From Pedobacter ginsengisoli (GTDB lineage: Bacteria > Bacteroidota > Bacteroidia > Sphingobacteriales > Sphingobacteriaceae), in assembly GCF_002736205.1 (NCBI RefSeq), contig NZ_CP024091.1, positions 4,089,555 to 4,153,554 on the forward strand: a DNA stretch of 64,000 bases, written 5' to 3'. The notes beneath the pieces were generated by a model. It did no database searches. It was not told the origin of the DNA and saw only the letters and a list, made by a program, of their open reading frames with translations. Positions 8,180 to 17,761 of the stretch are shown here, in pieces. The position numbers and the translations under genes are program-made. The first letter of the stretch is position 1. The number at the start of each line of letters is the position of its first letter.

Positions 8180-11100
8180 TTTTATAATATGTATGTTTAT
8201 GGGGTGACGATTTTCCACTTTCTCCATGAGTTGTAAAGTGCGTATCGCTTCTTTTTCTTCCTTTTGCATCAAAAGTCGTACGTTGAGCATAATTGCCTGA
8301 AGCATCTTCTCTTAATTGAGTGTGTGAAACACCTCTACCCTCTGCATCGATTTTTGTATTCCCAGCCTTTGTCTTAACCGTTTTGATTGTTGCACCCTCT
8401 GCATCTTTCGGAATAAAAGGACTTTTCCCAAAAACTGAACCTTCTTTAGATGCAACCTTTGTTACTGCACCTAGAACCCTTCCAGCCCCTTCTGTTGCAC
8501 CAACAACAAGCCCCTCAGCGGCTTTACTACCTATAGCCTTCCCCAAAGCTGTCAAATCTCCCTTTGCTGCGGTCGAAGATACTGTGATCGCTTCTTTTGC
8601 CATACCATAGGTGCCAAAAGTAGCAGTATTTAACAAATTGTTCGTTATTGCTTCAGTAGTAAACTGGCTTTTAACTGTTTCAACTGGATTTAATACTGCC
8701 TGTTTTATTCCTCCAAAATATCCAGTAAAACCTTGCTTTATCCCATCCCATAAGTCATCCCCAGGTCCATCTGGAAATCTTCCATCTGGATCAGTTAATA
8801 AGATTGGGTTATTAAGCACATAAATGTATGGCGAGGTGTTTTCCTGATTGAGTTCAACCAGAGGATCTATAGTCGTCCACCTCCCAATCACCGGATCATA
8901 GAATCTTGCCCCGTAATCATACTGTCCACTTAACTCATCCTGTATCTCCTTTCCATTATAAAGATACTTATTTGTTCCAGCTAAAATACTCTTTCTTTGC
9001 CCAAAAGCATAATAATTATCTGCCTGTATCCGCTGTAGTGCCAATGTGGGATGCTTATTGAAACTATACCTCACATTACCTAAATGATCAGTCAGGTTAT
9101 ATTCATAACTGTATGTTCCGGAATTGTTCCTTGCAAGTCCTTCCTCTGTCTGGATGATCTCAATGGTATTACCATTGTACTCTATCCCGTCTACATAATG
9201 TCTGGTGGTCCCAGGGACCGCGGTATTTACTTTTCTTAGTTTGTTACCTGAAGCATCATAGGTATAACTCAATGCCAATCCCGTCTTGGTAGCCGTAGAA
9301 GGCAAATTAAGCAGATTATACGTCAGTACTACCCCTGTCCTCCCGTCTGTAGTCGCATTCCCATTCGCATTGTATGCATAACTCCCTGTTGCTAATGTCC
9401 CTCCTGTAATGCTAGTAAGCTGGTTGCCGGTATAATTATAAGTCCCAATACCTCCTGCATCCCGGTTCATCGTCTTGATGTTACCCATCACATCATAGGT
9501 CAGCACTTCACTCATCACCACTCCTGTACTGGTGCCGTTCAACAGCCGGTTTAGCTTATCATAACTGTAGGTGTATACATTCGGAAGGCTTGCCGCTGCT
9601 CCCCAGTTCTGGTTGGAGATATTACCATTGTACTGAGGGGTAGTCCCATCTTCATATTTCAGCAGGGTGCTGAACTGAGTTGATGTACTCGTTTTTTGCC
9701 AGCCCCGTTCATTATAAGCATAGGTGCTGTTCTGTAGGAAGGTAGACCCGTTGTCAGTACTGTGAAGCTCTTTCTTCAGCAGCTGACCAACCTCATTGTA
9801 GTTCAGCCTGCTCAATACCACCTCAGGGTCTGCATTGATCCTCTCCTTTACCAGTTTCTTTCTGCCCATGTGATCATATTCATAGGTACTGGCAATGGTG
9901 GTAACAGTTGACCCATTGCGGTGCTCTCTTATGCTGTTCAGCAACTCCCCTGCAAAGTTGTAGGTGTTGCTGATCTCGTCATAGTTGGCAGGGTTTGCTG
10001 CCCCGCTCTGGTAGTGCTGTTTATATGTTTTTATGACTCTTGCTTCTTCATCATAATAATTTACTGTCCACAACATCTCCGCAGTACCCAGCACGTTCAC
10101 TTTGCTTGCTGTAGGCAAGCCTTTGAGCTTTTTACTGTAGGCTGCATTACCACTCTGGTTATAAGCTGCTGGCACACCCGGTGCTGCATAATCGTCATAA
10201 TACTTAATGCTCAATATATTGCCGCTTGGTCCGTTAACCGGATAAGTTCGGTCCAGGGTATAGCCAATCCCTGTGGCAATCTTGTTTTCCCACAGCTCAG
10301 GCTTGGTAACAGCCAGCGTATCTACCAGCCCCTGAAGTGCTACCCTATAAGAGGTATTGGCTGTAGTGCCATAATTATGGATAGCGGTAATAATTACCCG
10401 GCCAAAAGCATCATATTTAGTCAGGGTCCAGTCCTGGTTGGCTTTGCCCCGCTGAACTGCATCCTGACTAAACACAACCTGGTCCAGTTTATTGTATATC
10501 ATATATTCCCAGCCCTTGCCAGGAACTTTCTTCTCTACCAAACGCTGTCTGCCATCGTATTTATAGCCATAGATATACTGGCTAAAAACTGCATCGGCCT
10601 CTGTAAAAGTAGTAGCTGTAACGGCCGGAGGGATCACATACCGCAGATTACCCAAGTCATCGTAAACATAGTAAGTAGAAAGGGATACCGATTCTGTTTC
10701 CCATATCCGTTTTAGTACTACACGGCCTTCAAAGTCTTTGTACTCTTCTACTGTACCGATCTTCCCTGTGGTCCAGTTCTCATCTTTGGTGATCGACTTA
10801 TACAGTTTCCCTGCGGCATACACATTGGTACCACAGCTGGCTCCGTTGCTGGTTACTACCCAGAGTTTTACCGATTCCGCCCCGCTGCCCACATTACTGC
10901 CGTAATCACTGACCACCGTACGCCCTGTTGTTGTACGGGTGGCGGCTGGTTGCCAGGGTAATCCCGGAGCTCCCTGCTCCAGTACCCGGTTTAATGGACT
11001 GGCTTCAAATACCGTCTGGCTGTAAGGGTAAACTGTCCGAACCATTCCATTGGCCTGCTGGGTACCGCTGCTGCCAGCAGGGTTATAGAATGCCAGTACT

Positions 11101-11633
11101 CCTGCCCCGGCAGTTAAGGCATTGGTTTTATAACTGCCATTGGCGGTTCCCGGATCTGCATAGGGAAGGTATTTGGTCGCTTCACGGCCAAAGGCATCAT
11201 AGCTTATGGGCTGGACAATATCTTTTAACGAGGGGCTTCCTTTTACCGTTACTGTTTGTAGAAGACGGCCCAACCCATCAAAATACTGAATGCTCTGGTT
11301 CAGCTCACAAACAGTCAGGTTAACTACATCAACTTGACTTGTTAGGGTAATCCCTGAACGCTTCACCGTATTGCTGATCACATAGTTCTGGTTTGCACTG
11401 GCAAGCGAGGCCAGTGGAACACAATTGGCACTGGAACTGATATAGGCACGGAAATCACTCCCTGCTGGAACGGTAAAACCATTAGTAAAAGTAATACTCC
11501 CGCTAGCGGTAATCTCTGACTGACCTGTATAGGTACCGAAGGTCAGGTGCTGGGCGTTCAACCTGCTAATACCAAATAACTGTACTAATATTATTACTGA
11601 CAGGCTCCATAGAGCCGAAATTCTATTGTTCAT
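8154..11633 (-). CDS. RHS/YD-repeat polymorphic toxin (TcC-like shell half plus toxin tip)
   Basis: 1,159 residues. A signal peptide ends at FGISRLNAQ. The N-terminal block (HLTFGTYTGQSEI, ITFTNGFTVPAGS) and the YFDGLGRLLQTV segment are typical of Bacteroidota RHS proteins. YD-type repeats fill about residues 130-850. The RHS core follows (LTDHLGNVRYSF, YDYGARFYDPVIGRW, NNPILLTDPDGRFPDG near residue 950). The last roughly 200 residues are the unique tip: a small-residue-rich region, then a domain ending HFTTHGESGKSSPHKHTYY. Its His-rich pattern resembles a known class of predicted nuclease tips in polymorphic toxins. It starts 12 bases after the 1,200-residue partner gene, and its immunity gene overlaps its stop. 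The tip activity is inference. Confidence 0.88.
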   Translation of the reverse strand: MNNRISALWSLSVIILVQLFGISRLNAQHLTFGTYTGQSEITASGSITFTNGFTVPAGSDFRAYISSSANCVPLASLASANQNYVISNTVKRSGITLTSQVDVVNLTVCELNQSIQYFDGLGRLLQTVTVKGSPSLKDIVQPISYDAFGREATKYLPYADPGTANGSYKTNALTAGAGVLAFYNPAGSSGTQQANGMVRTVYPYSQTVFEASPLNRVLEQGAPGLPWQPAATRTTTGRTVVSDYGSNVGSGAESVKLWVVTSNGASCGTNVYAAGKLYKSITKDENWTTGKIGTVEEYKDFEGRVVLKRIWETESVSLSTYYVYDDLGNLRYVIPPAVTATTFTEADAVFSQYIYGYKYDGRQRLVEKKVPGKGWEYMIYNKLDQVVFSQDAVQRGKANQDWTLTKYDAFGRVIITAIHNYGTTANTSYRVALQGLVDTLAVTKPELWENKIATGIGYTLDRTYPVNGPSGNILSIKYYDDYAAPGVPAAYNQSGNAAYSKKLKGLPTASKVNVLGTAEMLWTVNYYDEEARVIKTYKQHYQSGAANPANYDEISNTYNFAGELLNSIREHRNGSTVTTIASTYEYDHMGRKKLVKERINADPEVVLSRLNYNEVGQLLKKELHSTDNGSTFLQNSTYAYNERGWQKTSTSTQFSTLLKYEDGTTPQYNGNISNQNWGAAASLPNVYTYSYDKLNRLLNGTSTGVVMSEVLTYDVMGNIKTMNRDAGGIGTYNYTGNQLTSITGGTLATGSYAYNANGNATTDGRTGVVLTYNLLNLPSTATKTGLALSYTYDASGNKLRKVNTAVPGTTRHYVDGIEYNGNTIEIIQTEEGLARNNSGTYSYEYNLTDHLGNVRYSFNKHPTLALQRIQADNYYAFGQRKSILAGTNKYLYNGKEIQDELSGQYDYGARFYDPVIGRWTTIDPLVELNQENTSPYIYVLNNPILLTDPDGRFPDGPGDDLWDGIKQGFTGYFGGIKQAVLNPVETVKSQFTTEAITNNLLNTATFGTYGMAKEAITVSSTAAKGDLTALGKAIGSKAAEGLVVGATEGAGRVLGAVTKVASKEGSVFGKSPFIPKDAEGATIKTVKTKAGNTKIDAEGRGVSHTQLREDASGNYAQRTTFDAKGRKRSDTHFTTHGESGKSSPHKHTYYKNGKRSEGL
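8880..9443 (-). repeat. RHS-core direct repeat, copy B
   Basis: The intact counterpart of 5710-6255, inside the RHS core of the 8154-11633 gene. It keeps the CAA codon and the DELSGQ codons that copy A has lost. Confidence 0.8.
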
Positions 11634-11645
11634 ATCCGAGCGCTA

Positions 11646-14600
11646 TTAAGGTTTGTAGTGATAATCGAAGTTCTTTATGATATTTTTATCCTGATCCTTC
11701 ACATTCAGCAACCGCTGGAAATTATCATATTCATAATAAATTGTCTGCCCTTTGGGATCGGTCATGCTCGTCATACCGATCAATGGATCGTAAGTATAAG
11801 TAGTTAATTGAGAATCAGATGGATAAATTCTAACATCATCATAGGCAGTTCCCCCACTCAACAGCTTACTGTTAGCAGTATAATCTTCCTCCTTAAATGC
11901 CCAGACACCTGAAGCTAAATAGAAATAGCCTATCTTATAAGCTCGGGTATTGGGTCGAGTCCAATTTACAGTATAGCTACCATTGTAAAACTTCGATCCT
12001 GAATGGGCATTCCCTAATACCCCTCCACTTTCCTCAAAATTCTGACAATAAAACTCAGTTTCCATTGCATTTTTAATCTCCGCAATAGGATATTGGTCAT
12101 TATATCCCCATTTGTAACTATGCATAATACCAAATGGTCTTTTTTGCTGTGTTAGGTTCCCTTTTGAATTGTATAGATCCATTGAGACCACCGTAAAATA
12201 TCGATTGTCTTTTTTTACGGCACCCGCCGTTACCGAAGAAAGGCTAAAATCGGTAAGGGGTGTTGAATTTTCCATTCTATGAATTGCATCAGGTAATGCT
12301 TGACTTGGCTTATAAGAAATAAATTGGCTAGACACCATTGCGGAATTTGCTCCATTTGCATCTTGTCTAAACACAGCCTTTTCAATTTCAGCTGAGACTA
12401 CATTTTTTGCCTGTAGATTCTTTATTCCTAAACTGACATTATCCGTAGCAGTAATGTTTGTATAGTCTGGGGCGTACTTAAATTTAGTAACGGTTAACTC
12501 GCCACGGCTCGTATTTTTCTTTATTTCGATTGGCAGTAAATGTAAAAGTGGGGAACCATAACTATAAACACTTTCAACTCGGGTTGGACTACCCTCGAAG
12601 GTTTCCTCAGTTGTTTTATTCAACTGCGTTAACCCTGATTTAAAATCATATATTTTATAGCTATATAAATTAGGCAAATTTTCAAGTGAGTAAGAACCAG
12701 GAAATCCACGTCTTATATATTTAACCATTGCTCCCTGAACCGTTTTCATAAAAACAGGACTATTATAGACATTGGTGATTTTCTTTACCAAATTAAATGT
12801 ATCGGCTACGTACTTATAGTCTTCTTGCTCAAGTAGCAACCCCCTTTGCCAATCACGCCCATCAGCCGGCGGATAAGGGAAATTATTTACGGGACCAGAA
12901 CTTCCTCCGTAATAATCCGGGTAATTTTCAGGAGAAGTGTATCTAAAAATACTTTTTCCATTTGGTGCTAGATTCTCAGGATTGATGCTTTTAACCGTTA
13001 CTTCAGCATAGCCAACATTACTGCCTTGTGTGGTACTTAAGGGATAATTTGTGTCGCTATTAATTACTTTGTAAAAAAACTCTTTAATAACCGTGCTTAC
13101 AGTGGAAACTTCATAATTATGAACCTCAGAATAATCATAAACATGCTTAACATCTGATAGCAATGACCCAGAGGTTGAACCATTAGGGAATTTATATTCA
13201 TAATTTTTCTCTAAATTTTTACCAGAAATGGGATCGTAATCCTTCATCGATTTGATTCTTAAGCCACCAACATCCTTTACTGATGGACCTGGTTGTGCTG
13301 GTAAAATATTTGACCACCCATATACTTTTGCATATGGAAGTTCGTGAAAGGCATCAAAATAGGTGTTATTATCAATAAAGGTAGCAACAGGTTTAAACAC
13401 CAATCTATAATTTCCAGGGGCAAGCACAAATGTATAATTGTATTCAACTGTTCCATTTGTTTGATTAATTGTTTTTTGACCATTGGCATCGATATCAAAC
13501 ATGGACACAATTACAGTTCCTGAGGTATTATGAATCTCAAAACTCATAGATCCAGCTCTAATAGGCTGAAAAGGATATCCTTTGATCTGCAAATTAATAT
13601 TGGTAGTAGAAGCTGTTGTTACGACACTAAAATCTTTATAATATCTTTTTAATCCGTTTTCAATATAGGAGCTATATCCCAAGGAGCTATACTGTAAATA
13701 GTTTATACTCAAATTATGAGATTGAGGATCAGCTGTTGGAGGCAGCAGGTCAGTAGATTTTACCTGGTGTAATTCATAATTAAATTCCGTATATCCACCA
13801 GTGGGGTAAGTTATTTTTTTTAATGTTCCACTTTTACAATAGGCCAGATTTGGATCTTTACCCATAAGGACATAACTGTCACTATTTTGAAAATTGCCAA
13901 CCAACTGATACGGCAGAAAATCGTTACCCGTAAAAGTGTATCCATTATAGTATCCCCAGTGATCCCTTGATTTTGAATCTCTAGAAGGTAACCCCATTTC
14001 GTATTCCATGGAATAAACCGTTCCTTGTTGGTTGGTGCTACTTATTTCTTTAACACTTTCCAATGCTAACCTTCTATTTTTAGTTTGATACTGATCATAC
14101 TTCAGAAAATTATCTTCGAATCCTGTTCCGGTTCCATCAACATCTACCATTGAACTCCCGACCATATATTTGTAGCCCAATCTGTATTCTTTCTTGACAA
14201 GACCTTCTAAAGTTTTTATTTTAATTGAAGTAAGTATTTTATCCCCGATTAAATCTCTTCTGTCTTTGTCATAGTTGAATTCAACATTACCGTTTGAAAA
14301 CGATATATTTTTCAATCTTTTACTTTCACTCGTCGTCCTGTTAATATTTGAAGTAAATTCCTGCCTCGCGGGTGAAGGTCCAGCCACAGGATTGAGTAAC
14401 ACATATCGTTGTTCGGAACTCGGCATGTCATAGCTAAGAGTATAATTTTCGTATGTAAAATTGATTGCATTTCCAACCACAGGTGTTATTTTTGACATGT
14501 ACCAACTGTTTATCGACGCAGGTGGATTGCCTGGCCCTGGCGCATCTGGGTCAGAACTAGTGTTATTCTTCTCATAACCTACATTCTTTGTCTTTTCATA

Positions 14601-15215
14601 ATCTTTAAATTCATATATCGTTCCATCTTCAGTAGTAACTCTCCATCCTTGCAGATCAGAAATCCCATTTGTTCTTAATGGCTCTATTTTAATTTTTTGG
14701 TATGGAATGATAGTGATTTCATCATTCTGACCTAAGAAAAATTTACCTGATTTACCCGAAAAATTAAAATAGAATACATCAGGCTGATAATCCTTTTGTC
14801 CAGTGGCCATATCATCAAGCTCCTGCGAACTTGGGTTTGTAGGTATGGGGAGACTAAAATTCCTTAATTCATCAGGCGTTCCATACATACTCCGATTGAT
14901 AACACCTCCGGCATTTAAATTCCAACCCAACCCTACAAAAGAAGCATACTCAGTTACCTTGATCCCCCCTGCATTATAGTTAATGTCTATTGGAAGCGTT
15001 ATACCTGTTTCCTTAATTTCATAGATGGGGATATTAATTTTAGGCACCCCCGTATATAATCCAATATCTGTATTCCCGTACTGGCCCAGAGATGAGGCAT
15101 TTGGAGAAGCAGTGACTACTTTCTTTAAGTCATTATTTCCAGAAGTGGTTTGTCCTTCACAAAATGAGACATAGAAACTTGTAAGGAATAGTAATAAAAT
15201 GCGAGTATATTTCAT
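11646..15215 (-). CDS. SpvB/TcB-like large YD-repeat partner protein
   Basis: 1,189 residues from the ATG at 15213-15215 (MKYTRILLLFLTSFYVSFCEGQ, a signal peptide); an upstream ATG at 15251 is less likely. The N-terminus has the block GLYTGVPKINIPIYEI, DINYNAGGIKVTE and GLGWNLNAGGVI. This parallels the LSYSSG...GLGW block of SpvB and the B components of Tc toxins. The middle is beta-rich. The C-terminus ends in YD-repeat sequence (TYTYDPLIGMTSMTDPKGQ, YYEYDNFQRL). Thus the YD shell appears split between this protein and the following RHS protein, as between TcB and TcC. No TcA-like channel gene is present. Assembly of the pair is inference. Confidence 0.82.
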   Translation of the reverse strand: MKYTRILLLFLTSFYVSFCEGQTTSGNNDLKKVVTASPNASSLGQYGNTDIGLYTGVPKINIPIYEIKETGITLPIDINYNAGGIKVTEYASFVGLGWNLNAGGVINRSMYGTPDELRNFSLPIPTNPSSQELDDMATGQKDYQPDVFYFNFSGKSGKFFLGQNDEITIIPYQKIKIEPLRTNGISDLQGWRVTTEDGTIYEFKDYEKTKNVGYEKNNTSSDPDAPGPGNPPASINSWYMSKITPVVGNAINFTYENYTLSYDMPSSEQRYVLLNPVAGPSPARQEFTSNINRTTSESKRLKNISFSNGNVEFNYDKDRRDLIGDKILTSIKIKTLEGLVKKEYRLGYKYMVGSSMVDVDGTGTGFEDNFLKYDQYQTKNRRLALESVKEISSTNQQGTVYSMEYEMGLPSRDSKSRDHWGYYNGYTFTGNDFLPYQLVGNFQNSDSYVLMGKDPNLAYCKSGTLKKITYPTGGYTEFNYELHQVKSTDLLPPTADPQSHNLSINYLQYSSLGYSSYIENGLKRYYKDFSVVTTASTTNINLQIKGYPFQPIRAGSMSFEIHNTSGTVIVSMFDIDANGQKTINQTNGTVEYNYTFVLAPGNYRLVFKPVATFIDNNTYFDAFHELPYAKVYGWSNILPAQPGPSVKDVGGLRIKSMKDYDPISGKNLEKNYEYKFPNGSTSGSLLSDVKHVYDYSEVHNYEVSTVSTVIKEFFYKVINSDTNYPLSTTQGSNVGYAEVTVKSINPENLAPNGKSIFRYTSPENYPDYYGGSSGPVNNFPYPPADGRDWQRGLLLEQEDYKYVADTFNLVKKITNVYNSPVFMKTVQGAMVKYIRRGFPGSYSLENLPNLYSYKIYDFKSGLTQLNKTTEETFEGSPTRVESVYSYGSPLLHLLPIEIKKNTSRGELTVTKFKYAPDYTNITATDNVSLGIKNLQAKNVVSAEIEKAVFRQDANGANSAMVSSQFISYKPSQALPDAIHRMENSTPLTDFSLSSVTAGAVKKDNRYFTVVSMDLYNSKGNLTQQKRPFGIMHSYKWGYNDQYPIAEIKNAMETEFYCQNFEESGGVLGNAHSGSKFYNGSYTVNWTRPNTRAYKIGYFYLASGVWAFKEEDYTANSKLLSGGTAYDDVRIYPSDSQLTTYTYDPLIGMTSMTDPKGQTIYYEYDNFQRLLNVKDQDKNIIKNFDYHYKP

Positions 15216-15228
15216 GGGTTTATTAGAG

Positions 15229-16122
15229 TTATCTTGGAATAAATACATCATTTTTTTTTATTTCTACGATTTCTAGTTCCAACTGACCGATCCTTTCACT
15301 TTGCTTTTTACTTTGCTCATGCTGATCAATAAGAATAAGAGTCAATTCTTCAATTTTTTTTACAAGTAATTTATTCATCTCACCAAGATTCACACCCTCA
15401 GCTTCAATATCCTTAGCAGAGGGTATTTCAGGTAAATGCTTATATGTAGTAATAAACTTCTTGAGTTCTGGAATAGTAGTTAGTTTATAATCCTCTTCAA
15501 ATACATAATCAGGCCAGTTGGTTGCTTCCACTTTTATCTCCTGCGTACGAATTTTACCGTTTACGGCTAACTTGTATCCTTTAGTATCAGTTGTGCCAAT
15601 ACCCATGTTTCCACTAGAAAACAAATCACCCTGATTGGTTACTGTTCCTTTAAATCTGTTCTTATAGGGAACACTTTTAGCTTGAGTTCCCTGTATTACT
15701 TCATCCGCAGTTGTCCAACCCTGAAACCAACTACTTTGCTCAGATCTACCTTTAGCAAAAGCAGTAACTTTAAATCTCGCATAAGATGTTTTATCGTTAA
15801 TATATACATTAACAAATCCATTGTTGTTGGTAAGGAGAATCTCAGGGGTATAGCCGCCGGACGAAGAAATTGCAGTATTAGTAAAAACATCATTATATAC
15901 ATACCAAACTAACTGAAGTGAGATACTTTCAGAGATTGCATAAATATACCCTTCTATCTTAAGGGTGATCATTTGAGAAGCATTTAGAAAAGGTATGTTC
16001 GTTTTGATATTTGTTCCATTGACTGGAGCTCCATTAATGCTATAATTTAAAACTTCATAAGATTGAGCTTTAGATGCCTCACAAAAAAGCATGATGCATA
16101 CGATTAAGAGTAACTTTTTCAT
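15229..16122 (-). CDS. Tail-fibre-like surface protein
   Basis: 297 residues with signal peptide MKKLLLIVCIMLFCEASKAQ. The N-terminal beta domain (NYSINGAPVNGTNIKTN, SLQLVWYVYNDVF, YTPEILLTNNNG, WFQGWTTADE) is the same as in the genes at 2155 and 34166. A GIGTTDTKGYKLAVNGKIR linker leads into the shared C-terminal domain (NWPDYVF, HLPEIPSAKD, NLGEMNKLLVKKIEEL) and a coiled-coil tail. The gene ends 13 bases before the SpvB/TcB-like gene, so it is probably cotranscribed with the toxin pair. Attachment or fibre formation is inferred from the GIGT...VNG architecture shared with phage tail-fibre tips. Confidence 0.82.
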   Translation of the reverse strand: MKKLLLIVCIMLFCEASKAQSYEVLNYSINGAPVNGTNIKTNIPFLNASQMITLKIEGYIYAISESISLQLVWYVYNDVFTNTAISSSGGYTPEILLTNNNGFVNVYINDKTSYARFKVTAFAKGRSEQSSWFQGWTTADEVIQGTQAKSVPYKNRFKGTVTNQGDLFSSGNMGIGTTDTKGYKLAVNGKIRTQEIKVEATNWPDYVFEEDYKLTTIPELKKFITTYKHLPEIPSAKDIEAEGVNLGEMNKLLVKKIEELTLILIDQHEQSKKQSERIGQLELEIVEIKKNDVFIPR

Positions 16123-16132
16123 AATTGAAAAT

Positions 16133-17119
16133 TTAATACTGTTGTTTTTTAAGTTGCTGCGCCTGTTCCTCTACCTTTTTATTCAGCTGGATCATTAATA
16201 GTGTCAGCTCCTCAATTTTCTTTAAAAGCTTGGCATTCATTTCACCCAAATCGACGCCATTGGCTTTAACCTCTTCTGCTGATGGAATGCCAGGCAAATG
16301 GCCTTTCTCTTTTATGTGCAACTCGGTTTCGTTAAGCGATGGAAGTTTATAATCTTCGGCAAATACATAATCAGGCCAGTCGGCTGCTTCTACTTTAATT
16401 TCCTTTGCCCTAACTTTACCATTTACTGAAAGCTTTTCATTGGGGGTAGTTGTCCCAATACCTACATTTCCATTTATTATTGTATTTCCTGTTCCACCAG
16501 GTGTTAATACAATATTTGGATTTGTTCCATAGGCTAAAATATCAAGGCTGCCACTGGCTCCTGTTCTGAACACGTTGTAATTAGAAACATCATAGCCTAA
16601 ACGCAGTTGTGGATTAACATCCACTACATGAAGTTTTGCAGAGATTGTGGACCCTGTACCAATCCCAAGCTTACCTGCCGGATTCAGCCTCATTAGCTCA
16701 TCTGGCGATACAATAGCTTCATTTACCCCTGTGGATGTTGCATATTTCCATACAAATCCAAGGTGATGATTGGACGAATACATGCTGCTTCCAAGAGCAC
16801 CTCTGGGCTGAATCCAATTTGTTCCATTCCAATAAGCATTATGATTAACCCAAACACCATATCCCGCATCGCTTCCTGCCTGTCTTGACCCTTGGATATA
16901 ACCACCAGTCCCTGCGGATCCACCACCAATTTGGATATAATTATTCGCAGCTATCCCAATTTTGATATTTCCATTGATTTCTAAAGGCTCTGTAGGAGTA
17001 GCAGTTCCAATGCCAACATTCCCACTTGGAGGGAAAGTATTTGTTTGAGCGTAAGACTCTAAACTTAAGCCAATTGCCAGAATGGCAAACAACTTGATTG
17101 CTGGGATTTTTGAGAACAT
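16133..17119 (-). CDS. Tail-fibre-like surface protein
   Basis: 328 residues with a signal peptide (MFSKIPAIKLFAILAIGLSL..). Three GIGT motifs are spaced along the chain (GNVGIGTATPTEPL, KLGIGTGSTISAKL, GNVGIGTTTPNEKL), each followed by a leucine-rich beta turn, as in trimeric fibre shafts. The shared C-terminal domain ends in DLGEMNAKLLKKIEEL and a glutamine-rich coiled coil. The ATG lies inside a sequence resembling the recurring leader motif, so the mRNA could be leaderless. It follows the GspM-like gene with 76 bases between them and precedes another fibre gene by 10 bases. Confidence 0.82.
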   Translation of the reverse strand: MFSKIPAIKLFAILAIGLSLESYAQTNTFPPSGNVGIGTATPTEPLEINGNIKIGIAANNYIQIGGGSAGTGGYIQGSRQAGSDAGYGVWVNHNAYWNGTNWIQPRGALGSSMYSSNHHLGFVWKYATSTGVNEAIVSPDELMRLNPAGKLGIGTGSTISAKLHVVDVNPQLRLGYDVSNYNVFRTGASGSLDILAYGTNPNIVLTPGGTGNTIINGNVGIGTTTPNEKLSVNGKVRAKEIKVEAADWPDYVFAEDYKLPSLNETELHIKEKGHLPGIPSAEEVKANGVDLGEMNAKLLKKIEELTLLMIQLNKKVEEQAQQLKKQQY

Positions 17120-17195
17120 AATGAGATAGTTAATTTAAGAGCGAAAGTAAGAATATTAATTGTCGATTTCCAATTTTTGTTTCAATAACAAAAGG

Positions 17196-17753
17196 TTATT
17201 GAGAAATCGGAGGTGAAGACGAAGGATCTAATGCCCTAAAATCCAACCTTAACACACATTTTTTACTTTTTTCATCTGTTGGATCAGCTTTAGGTGCCTT
17301 AACCTGTAAAGCGGAAATTTTGCCTATGCCATTTAAGCTCTCAAGGGTATCAACTAACTTAACTAATTGCACATAGTTACTGTAAAAATATAATGACTGG
17401 GTCATACCTGCACTGGTACTATCTGCTTCGGCCTGCAATTTATTTAACACAAAATCTACTCCAACATTTTGCCTGGCTGCAATGGCTGATGACTGAATCC
17501 ACAACTTATCATTCCAGTCTTCAGTAACCTTGTAGCCCTTAAGTATTTTATCGAGCGCAGCTAATTTCCTCTGAACATAAGTAGGATTAAAAGAAATATC
17601 ACTTCCCAGTTTTGATTCCTCACTAAGTTTATTATTCAGCTTAACAGCGTCAAAAGTTTTATTAAATGCCAGAAACCAACATAACAACAAGCCTATCCCA
17701 AATACCGGAAGTAACAGCTTGTTCTTTTGTATGTAACTAAACCTGTTGAGCAT
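17196..17753 (-). CDS. GspM/PilO-like inner-membrane platform protein
   Basis: 185 residues. A short cytoplasmic N-terminus and one transmembrane helix (KLLLPVFGIGLLLCWFLAF) precede a periplasmic domain with a helical linker and a small alpha/beta part (YFYSNYVQLVKLVDTLESLN, ISALQVKAP). This is the layout of PilO and GspM, which form the ring around the assembly platform. Sequence similarity is too low to name it outright. The position directly after a GspL/PilMN-like gene (8-base gap) is decisive. Confidence 0.72.
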   Translation of the reverse strand: MLNRFSYIQKNKLLLPVFGIGLLLCWFLAFNKTFDAVKLNNKLSEESKLGSDISFNPTYVQRKLAALDKILKGYKVTEDWNDKLWIQSSAIAARQNVGVDFVLNKLQAEADSTSAGMTQSLYFYSNYVQLVKLVDTLESLNGIGKISALQVKAPKADPTDEKSKKCVLRLDFRALDPSSSPPISQ

Positions 17754-17761
17754 AATGTATA

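Noticed and set aside
9921..10715. 264-codon plus-strand open frame inside the RHS gene
   Set aside because: It is antisense to well-conserved YD repeats, rich in Cys and Ile runs, with no family pattern; a shadow of the RHS frame.
10928..11323. 131-codon plus-strand open frame
   Set aside because: Antisense to the RHS N-terminal region, Trp/Pro-rich composition typical of a shadow frame.
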